A stretch of 64,000 nucleotides of DNA from Brachypterus glaber. Its lineage: Eukaryota; Arthropoda; Insecta; Coleoptera; Kateretidae. How positions within the stretch are numbered: the first letter of the stretch is position 1; each line of letters starts with the position of its first letter. The stretch is from positions 10,185,589-10,249,588 of the forward strand of contig OY294048.1 in NCBI GenBank assembly GCA_958510825.1, given 5' to 3'. The notes beneath the pieces were generated by a model. It was given only the letters and a program-made list of their open reading frames with translations, was not told the origin of the DNA and did no database searches. A program made the position numbers and the translations under genes. Positions 56,761 through 64,000 of the stretch are shown here, piece after piece.

Positions 56761-57158
56761 GCCTCAAATAAATTATAGATTTGATTCAACTAAAAGATCC
56801 TCGACAATTAAAATATCTATATTTGTAGAGCAGTGTTTTTGGTAATAATTTATAATAAATTATCATACAAAGTTTATTCCCACTGTAGTTAAAATTACAT
56901 TCATTTTTTTTCTTCAAGATAAAACAAAAAGGTCAAGCTTTATTTATGTAAATAAAATATTTAAATAACAATCTATAAGACAACTTGTCGCAAAGCAATG
57001 TATATGCAAATTTTTAGGTGCTCTTCACGGAAACTTTCAGTTGCTGTCTTTCGTAATATTTACATTGTGAATTTTATTATAATTTTAAAACTGAATTGCA
57101 AATACCAATCTTAATCTATACATGGTGATTCAGAAATAAGTTACAAAAAGAGGTGATT
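55993..57158. other. No recognised gene; (TA)n microsatellite
   Basis: A (TA)n run of ~42 bases is at 56716-56758. A 72-codon frame at 56448-56666 has no domain. Otherwise plain AT-rich DNA. Confidence 0.5.
56716..56758. repeat. (TA)n microsatellite
   Basis: Uninterrupted alternating T and A. Confidence 0.95.
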
Positions 57159-57252
57159 AACATCTCTACTCCACATTTCTCTACTCCACAACATCTCTAC
57201 TCCATAAAATATCTACCCCATAACATCTCTACTCCACAACAACTCTGCACTA
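57159..57252. repeat. Solo array of the 16-bp minisatellite
   Basis: Six or so units of AACATCTCTACTCCAT type, ending AACTCTGCACTACG, match the left arm of 38184-38682 up to and including the CCGCACTATA-like end. No inverted partner arm is present nearby. Confidence 0.8.
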
Positions 57253-57867
57253 CGTACTTGCTCAATATCTAAAAGATGAGTTTTCCTTAAACACAAAGTT
57301 GTTGCGTTTATAGCAAAATCTATTAACAACAGTCCCTTTACTTCCTATACCCGCAATGTATAAAAACCGTGATAATAAAATATAATAATAAATCGCATAC
57401 TATTTTTTTAAACTTTTGTGTAGGATGTGGAAAGGTGTTTATTGGCGCACTCATATGCGTTAGAAAAGAAGGCTTTATCCGCACTAATAATTATTTCATA
57501 AGAAATTAAGTAACTTGAATATAAAAATGTGTAGAATTGGTGGTTCTTGTAAAGCTTTTATAAAAGAAAATGATGAACCTTGAAAAATAAAACTATAAAA
57601 ATGTTTAAATTTCTAAATTGTTAATTGTTTTTATTATTGAAAAATTATAAAAATTGAATGTATTTAATAAAATATTAAAGTCAAAATTCCAATTGTAGAA
57701 AACAAATTGTTTGTACCGCATGCGTAAAGAGGCTTTTCCACACTCGATTGCTTGCAGAGCAAAATAGCTATTTCTGGTCTGGATTTTTGTTGCCCTACTT
57801 GCTCCGCTTGTTCGTCAACCGAATACATTCGTCAGGAAAAGTTTCCTCCTAGTATAACTTTATGCAA
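57253..57867. other. No recognised gene
   Basis: A CG-richer patch near 57740-57850 (GATTGCTTGCAGAGCAAAAT, TACTTGCTCCGCTTGTTCG) resembles the tip-palindrome hairpins, but no clear stem was found. Confidence 0.4.
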
Positions 57868-58050
57868 TTTCCTACGACCTAGTTAGTAGTTAGTGTCTAT
57901 TTCCCACCCCTTGCCTTTGACAATAGTTGGAAAGTAACAATCAGCTGATTTTCGTATCTGCTGTCAGAAAATTAGTAAATGTCAAACTTGACAAAATAAT
58001 TTTAAGATAATTTTTGCGGTTATTAGAAGTTTAGGTGTTAGGTCGTAGGA
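57868..58050. mobile_element. Short TIR element
   Basis: TTTCCTACGACCTA at the left and TAGGTCGTAGGAAA-type inverse (TTAGGTCGTAGGA) at the right, ~180 bp apart, with AGTTAGTGT/AGGTGTTAG next to them. The interior is non-coding. Confidence 0.55.
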
Positions 58051-58054
58051 AAAA

Positions 58055-58135
58055 TAGTATACGCAAACGCAAACCATTTCAGTGCACTCTCGTGCACTAA
58101 AAACTAGGTTCGCGTACCCGGTGCGTAATATACTA
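58055..58135. repeat. Hairpin with CAGTGCAC-TCTC-GTGCACT core
   Basis: TAGTATACGCAAACG and TACCCGGTGCGTAATATACTA form the outer stem. CAGTGCACTCTCGTGCACTA forms the tip. It directly follows the 57868 element. Confidence 0.65.
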
Positions 58136-58807
58136 TTACAATACTACCTGAAACTGCGTATTTTCTGAAGTTATTAGTATTGTTCTTTAGCTTATTATGC
58201 CGACACATTCAGAAAAGACGTTATTTTCAGGCTTTGGCATACAAATAACTATTATTGATCGCCTTATTTATTTTATTTGAAAAATCTGGATTCAGAAAAT
58301 GTACGCCATAAATTTGTGGTGGATAAAGCATTCATATATTTTATATGTTCTAGGTACTATACAATTTTCATACACCGTGCTTATATCACGGTGGTTTTAA
58401 AACAACATTTAGTGTGACTTCAGAATAAGCTCAATTTTTTTATAACCCTATTACACTGGCCTATATCTGAAAAAAAATTAAAAGATTTTTGCATTTCGTT
58501 ATATGTATAAATGCGTAGGTAGTGACAATTTTAAAACTGACTTCAGTTTTCTTCACGTAACGTTTTCAAACTACTGCATTATGGACCAAAGGAGGTTTTT
58601 TCGCAGCCAAAATTCATTTTTTAGTCGTATTTTCATAAAAACTGGTATCAAGGAATTTTTAAGGTTGCTAAAACCGAATCCATAATTGACAATTAAAAAT
58701 TTAAAACGGCTGATGCTCAATTTCTTTTAAACTTGACAACAATCGAAGAAGTAAATCCACCATTTTTAATTCGCCATTTTGAATTTAGGAAATTTAAGTA
58801 TTAAAAA
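58136..58807. other. No recognised gene
   Basis: AT-rich. The 60-codon frame at 58503-58685 has no domain. Confidence 0.4.
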
Positions 58808-58875
58808 TTCCGGTCCCGGCAGCGCAGTTGACTGCGAAGTCAGGGATTGTGGGTTCAAGTCCCAGTTAGGGCATA
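58808..58875 (+). repeat. tRNA-like fragment (SINE head or decayed tRNA)
   Basis: A B-box GGTTCAAGTCC (58852-58862) sits in a proper T-arm (TGGGTTCAAGTCCCA) and is followed by GTTAGGGCA, as in an acceptor 3' strand. The 5' part (CGGTCCCGGCAGCGCAGTTG) does not pair with it, and the anticodon arm TGACTGCGAAGTCA leaves only a four-base loop. The structure is therefore incomplete and I do not call a tRNA gene. Confidence 0.5.
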
Positions 58876-59682
58876 GTTGTTTAGTGTGTCTATTAGTATA
58901 TTAAAATACACACAGTGAAAAATAATCCTGCAATGGCGTAAATAATGATAATACAAAGCAAAAAAGTATCAAAAATGGTCATATGAAAAATTTAGATGTT
59001 TGTCCCTTTTTTATTCCTAGACCCCTACGTTACAGGCTCATCTAAAAAAACTTATTATTGTGATATTTATTGTTTGTAAAATTGTCAGTATGTTAAAATG
59101 TTTCTGAGTTATAGAGAGAAATATTCTAAAAATGCCCCGTAAAAGTGCTAATTGGCACTTAAGAAAGCATTTTTTTAATATATTAACATATAATAATACA
59201 AGATATTATGTTATATTTTATTGCTAAAACAAATAAAAAAAAATTCTCAAAAACACATTGGTAGATTTTTTATTTTAGTCTGGATAATTTTTTTTTAATT
59301 ATTATAGTAGTTAATCTTAAAATTTCCGCATAGCTTCAAATAATTTACTATTGAAAAAAATAATTTTGAAGTCGCACTAAACGATGTTCCTAAACCACCG
59401 TGTGCTTTCAAACTTGTCACAAGTATTGTCGTTTAAATGGTTTATTTAAAGAAGATTCATTTTTCTTTGTCTACAAGGAGACAGAAATATGTGAATAGAA
59501 TTTAAACTTTTTGATTTTTAAAATACACCAAGATAACTAAGATTAATCCAGAATTTTTGGGCTACTCAAAACAGTTTTTAACCCCTTCCGCTTCATTGTA
59601 TCACCATATGGATATTTTTAGGTATATTAAAATTTACCATAATATCCGTAGTTGGATATTTTTAGTTTTACTAACAACAACA
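58876..59682. other. No recognised gene
   Basis: AT-rich DNA with nothing definable. Confidence 0.4.
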
Positions 59683-60241
59683 AGGCTATTTTTAAATTAA
59701 CTCGATTGTTATTAATATATTAAAAAACTGATTCTCTCAAAAATTGTTGGAAATTTTCTCCTTAACAAAATTGGTTATATCGCCTTGTAAATTCCGAAAC
59801 ATCGTATCTGAAAAATGACCACCTGACAGGTATAACAAATTATCCTTTTTTAAACAATTAATAAGGTATTTATTTAGAACTTTATTAATTACATATAAAC
59901 AAGAATAGTTTCTTATTCATATAAATTAGTCAATTATTAAATTACTACCCTACCAATTCCATAAAAAAGAATAATTTCTAGTCTTTGGCAAGTTCCCATT
60001 TTTTGGATACGATGTTTCGGAATTTACAAGGCGATATGTATTTTTATCGTAAGATGCATATTTAGCGAGATAACCGCACTCTCCCCTAAAATTCAAGATA
60101 GCGGATGCCCCTTATGCAAATCACCCGGTGAAAAACTAACAGGAGTGTTCTGTTACTATCCACTACTACCCTTTAAAATATCAGCCCGTGTACATTTATT
60201 GCAATTTAACATAGTTTTTTTTTCATTATTTGACTGGACTA
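59683..60241. mobile_element. TAGTCCAG-family foldback, copy 5 (right half)
   Basis: It begins in the middle of the family sequence (CTATTTTTAAATTAACTCGA) and ends with the intact right tip TTATTTGACTGGACTA. It is interrupted at 59781-60033 by another MITE. Confidence 0.8.
59781..60033. mobile_element. 253-bp MITE nested in copy 5
   Basis: CGCCTTGTAAATTCCGAAAC, then ATCGTATC, forms a perfect 28-bp TIR with its inverse at 60006-60033. ATAT flanks both sides. Other TAGTCCAG copies read straight through this point (GGTTATATACATTTTTATCG in copy 2), confirming the insertion. Confidence 0.9.
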
Positions 60242-62080
60242 TTAGACTTTTACTAATTATAACAAGAGAAAGTTAACGATCGGTCCTGTCGCACCCTCAA
60301 AATTCGAGATCTCTGCAGTAAAAGATAATTCAAAAATCCTTCGCATAATGTACCTTTTGACCCTACTTAGGGCCACATAGGGCAACTTGAACCAACGATG
60401 GTTTAACTTTAAACTTGGATTAAATTGACCGCCTACCAATCAGAACGCAACATTTTTTAACTCACACTCAATTTACTCGAGATAATCCCAGTTTAAGCGT
60501 TGATGCAAGTGGCCATTAATAAAACTTAATGATCCAACCTCGTAATGTTGTTATTTAGGAATACTTAACAAAAAGCCTATTCTAATTTGTATACTTTCTA
60601 TAAAAGTTTAACAATTAAGCAAGTTTGTATAAATATTGACTACAAAATATTGACTTGTATTATAATAATTATAGTTATTAATATAATTCTTATACGTAAT
60701 AGGTTATTGTATACACATTTAATAAAATAGTAACCTTAATTTACTACCTAACAGGTATGGGTAAATTATATTTTTCCGTGCTTTCTTCAAACATAGATTT
60801 AATCTAAAATATTATTTAAGCGTGGTGATATAGTATGATATGTGAGTAAAGTTATGAAGGTACTTAAACATATGCATAAAACATTTAATATAAGGTAAGA
60901 TTATTGAAATACGCAACAAAAAAATGAATATTAATTTTAATCCATAGATTATAATCTAATAGTTATTAGATTAATCTAAAAAGTTAAAGGTATGAAAATT
61001 CTTAAGATATACAGGGTGATGTATTGGCCTGTTTACAAACTGTGGCAATAAAAAGTAGATTTAATTTAATGAAGAACTGTTCCAAACGTAGGTAGGTCCT
61101 GGTTTCTTGGTTCAAAAGTTATAGCGCTGAAAAATACAAACGTACTTACGCGTACGTTGCATTAATTTTAAATAGTGTTGCTTTATGTGCTATTATATTT
61201 TAATTTTTCTGTTTTATCTTATCATTGCTTTAATTTTTCATTATATAGAATTTTGATTAAAAAAAAATAATTTGCATATTTCAGGGGTCGCGAGTTTTAC
61301 GGGTTAGAAAATCTAGTATGTTATTCGTGACTTCCAAATCTAGCTGATCAAACAAACGAATAAACGTTTTCCATGCAAAGTCTTTGCATCTATACATATA
61401 AATAATGCTTATATTTTAGGTTTAAAATTAAAATAAAAACAGGAAAAAAATATGTGTGTAAGTATACAAAATCAATATCAATAATGATTTGGTAAGTATA
61501 CAAAATCAATATCAATAATGATAAGAACATAACCTTTCATGTGGTTCGTGAAAAAATATAATTCAATCTATAATTATTTATTTAATAGGTCGTTTTCGAT
61601 ACAGTTGTGCCGACTAAATATACATTTTATTGATTTATTCTAGCCATAAACTGTATACAGTAATATAAATACAATAAGAGCAAGTTATTACCAACATAAG
61701 TGCTTGTAATTTCCAATTATTAATATAGTAATGCGTTTGTAATAAATAACAAAAAAAGTTTGTATTACTTGAGGTATAAAGTATATTTTTATTGCTTCTA
61801 TATAGTTTTTTTAGTAGTTTAGATCGAAATATCACGCAGCATCACTAAAAGCATCACGTAAGCACGTGATTAATGAATATGATTTTTTTACTAATATTGT
61901 ATTTAAAAGTTACTGTTAACTGTCAACCTATCTATAGCTTTATAAATATATTTATAAAAATGTAAAAGTAAAAGCTATACAAAATTTTTGTACTTTTAAA
62001 ATCATAAACAAATAAACCACTCAGTTTTCATGTTATTTCGGGAATAAGTTCGGCATGTACGTTTTAAAAATCATACTCAC
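60242..62080. other. Probable intron or flanking DNA of the downstream gene
   Basis: No coding region is recognised. A 30-bp direct duplication (TAAGTATACAAAATCAATAT...) is at 61459-61488 and 61493-61522. TACAGGGTGATGTATTGGCC near 61012 looks like a transposon tip without a partner. Because the exon at 62081 ends with a splice donor, at least the right part of this stretch should be intron. Confidence 0.5.
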
Positions 62081-62083
62081 TTT
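62072..62083 (-). other. Splice donor site
   Basis: On the minus strand the sequence is AAA-GTGAGTATG, a near-consensus 5' splice site with the cut after position 62081. It is phase 0 relative to the reading frame. The 15 codons of open frame beyond it (to a TAA at 62033) have a different, intron-like composition. Confidence 0.75.
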
Positions 62084-64000
62084 TTCTTTTGGAGCAGTTG
62101 GTGTGGTTTTTTCCTGGATGCTTTTCTCTTCTGCTTTTTTTTCTTTTAAAGTTTTAAGTAATTTCCACTTACTACCTAACGGTCCTTCCTTATTTAACTG
62201 TTCGTTGTTTAACGCCACATTTTCAGTTTTATTATCAGTATTCAAGTTATTTATCGCGTTATTTTGGTCACTAGTGTTATTTAAATTATCTTCAACAATT
62301 TCCGGTATTTTTTCCGCGATTTGGCAAGTATTAAAATAGTTATTTTTCTTTACTTCACCTTCATCGTATGAAGAATATTCTTCTGAGCTATGGTGAGGAC
62401 TATCGGGACCAGACGTATCTCCAGAAGAATTGGATTTAACTGATTTGAGGTCATCTGGGATTTGTCCAACCTCGATTGGTTCATCTACGGGATGTTCCAA
62501 CTGGTAATTCTTAATTTTAGCAAAAAGACTGGCAGCATTATCAAGTTGAAATGAATTGCGCTTGTCTTCTGGAACTGCAATGGGTTTGATATGATTCCCG
62601 TCATATGATGCTACTTTGATTTTTAATTCACGCAAAACAAAAGTCATGTGTTCCTTGATTTCTTCATCGGGTGCAAATGGATCTTCTTCTGCACCTTCTT
62701 CCTCTTCTTCTGGTTCAGATAATTCGTGTAACGTTTCTCCCAGTTCAGTTTCTAGTTCTTTTTGACGTTCCATTTCTTCTAACTTTCGTAATTCATAACA
62801 ATACCACTCATCTTCACTATCGATGCTGTCCTCAGTACTTTGTCTTCTTGAAGAAACCCTGGAGGTGCTTCTCCAAGAATAATTACTTTTTGAATCTTCA
62901 TCTTCTTTATGGGTAGGTATTTCCAAGCTTTGCTGATGTTTGGGTAGATACCTGTTTAAATTAACTCTTACTGGTGATGGACTTCCTTCAGGAGCAGACA
63001 CTTCATCCAAAAATTGACTATTTGTTGTTTTTGCCGATTCAGGAACTTTAACAATAACTTGTGTTGTTTCCGCTTCAGGTTTGGTTTCTTCAAAACTACT
63101 TCTACCTTCATCAAAGCTGTCAGACAAGTCATCATTAAAAGAAGAAGTTTTCTTCTGTCTGTATTTTCCAAGAGCTCTAGAGACAGCAAACTCCATGGAT
63201 GAGCCGCCAACTACTACTTTGATTTTTCCGCTTTCGCCTGTGGAGTGCTCATCAGATTCTGAGTTACGTTTAGTATCACCTATATTTTGAAATAGTGCAC
63301 TGGAACCGCTTTCATCGCTACTTTTATTAGAGTAACTATCTTCAGTAATTTTTGGTTCATCTAACTCATTTTTTGTTGCCGGTTTATCTACTTGTGCCAA
63401 TATTCTTGATGGAGATATAGTTGTATCTATACTTTTTGATCTTTCTCTTTGTTTTTCAGTATTGTTGCTTATTCTTGGACCAACAGTTATATTAGGTGGC
63501 ATTTTACAAAACATATCTCTTTCTGGCTGTATTTCTGAGAATACGCTACTACTACCCTCACTTCTATCATCTTCTGAAACTACAGAACTTGCTCTTTGTA
63601 GTACCCATTCATTTTCTGACTGCTCTGGGTCGGAATATGTTTCAGAATATGATGAAGTATATTGAATAGAAGACCTTCGTTTAGCTTTCTGTAATATTCC
63701 AGAAACCGTTGAAACAATGGCATTTTTCTTTTTTCTTTTGGTTGATGAGATCTTTAACTTAGTTTTCTCTATATCTGCATCCTTAACGCCAGGTAATGAA
63801 TAAGATCTATGTCGTTTTGTTAAATTTAAATCTGGTAACCAGTTACTAACAGAACTCATAGCGGTTTTAAAAGCCTGTGCTTTTTTACTTTTAGGCTTTT
63901 TCTGTTTCTCGGTTATATTTGGGCTTTCATTTTTCATACTCGATGCAATGGTAATATACCCTGCTTGTGTCATTATTACCGTTTGCGGATCGTAATTAGG
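62081..64000 (-). CDS. Large exon of an unidentified host gene, disordered acidic protein (partial)
   Basis: The frame is open from the window edge (PNYDPQTVIMTQAGYITIAS) to a splice donor, about 640 residues. The first ATG lies at 63973, but the frame continues upstream without a stop, so it may be an internal Met. The protein is rich in Ser, Glu, Lys and Asp. It has a basic stretch near residues 25-105 counted from that Met (KKPKSKKAQAFK; KRKKKNA; QKAKRRSS) and many Ser/Glu/Asp patches. A charged helix follows at ~388-415 (DSEDEWYCYELRKLEEMERQ), then a Glu run (~420, EPEEEEEGAEED), and a second possible helix near the end (~599, GSKWKLLKTLKEKKAEEK). No enzyme domain, membrane segment or signal peptide is seen. 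The balance of charged, low-complexity regions suggests a scaffold or cytoskeleton-associated protein. The N-terminal region of a large synaptic protein such as Unc-13 is one guess, which I cannot confirm. Confidence 0.8.

Noticed and set aside
58808..58875. tRNA gene on the plus strand
   Set aside because: The T-arm is good, but the 5' half does not pair with the acceptor 3' strand and the anticodon loop has only four bases.
62055..63665. Several plus-strand and alternative minus-strand frames
   Set aside because: They overlap the long exon on the minus strand and have the composition expected of antisense or shifted reading.

Overview
This window looks like an AT-rich, gene-poor stretch of an animal nuclear genome, most probably an insect. 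The evidence is a Tc1/mariner-group transposon with a DD41D transposase, non-LTR retrotransposon tails of the CR1 and RNase H-bearing (I/R1/Loa-like) groups, tRNA-derived SINE-like pieces and very dense MITE and foldback elements. No bacterial operon structure, rRNA gene, confident functional tRNA gene or CRISPR array is visible. The exact order or species cannot be fixed from sequence alone.

Only two long open reading frames look real. One is a 360-codon mariner-type transposase (54796..55878, minus) inside a complete 1.3-kb element with matching terminal inverted repeats and TA target duplications. The other is the last 1.9 kb of the window (62081..64000, minus), a large exon of a host gene. 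It encodes a charged, Ser/Glu-rich, mostly disordered protein, is open to the window edge, and ends at a strong splice donor. Its intron would therefore run leftward into the repeat-rich DNA.

Layout. 1-9.7 kb: MITEs and foldbacks, including a 943-bp foldback with TAA target duplication and a full TIR element of the CAGTGCGGTCC family. 9.7-17.8 kb: long foldbacks (a 1.1-kb copy of a family found again at 50.7 kb; two copies of the TAGTCCAG family; a TTAA-flanked foldback). 16-28 kb: three copies of a 0.53-kb hairpin-ended element, one copy of a 0.9-kb repeat, a CR1-like LINE tail, and a SINE-like piece. 28-32 kb: a nested complex in which a 2.95-kb element with 15-bp TIRs and an 8-bp target duplication sits in one arm of an older foldback, whose other arm still shows the empty site. 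32-41 kb: more large foldbacks, one with arms built of a 16-bp minisatellite. 41-46 kb: the second 0.9-kb repeat and a 1-kb composite satellite with (TTAA)n runs. 48-54 kb: a TAGTCCAG element carrying a LINE insertion, the full 1.18-kb foldback, and a foldback whose two arms hold transposase relics in opposite orientation. 54.7-56 kb: the intact mariner. 57-62 kb: minor repeats and intron-like DNA, then the exon.

The elements mostly do not work together as a pathway. The common theme is inverted repetition: over twenty loci could fold into long hairpins, including relics related to the transposase present intact nearby. That could matter for small-RNA silencing, but this is inference.
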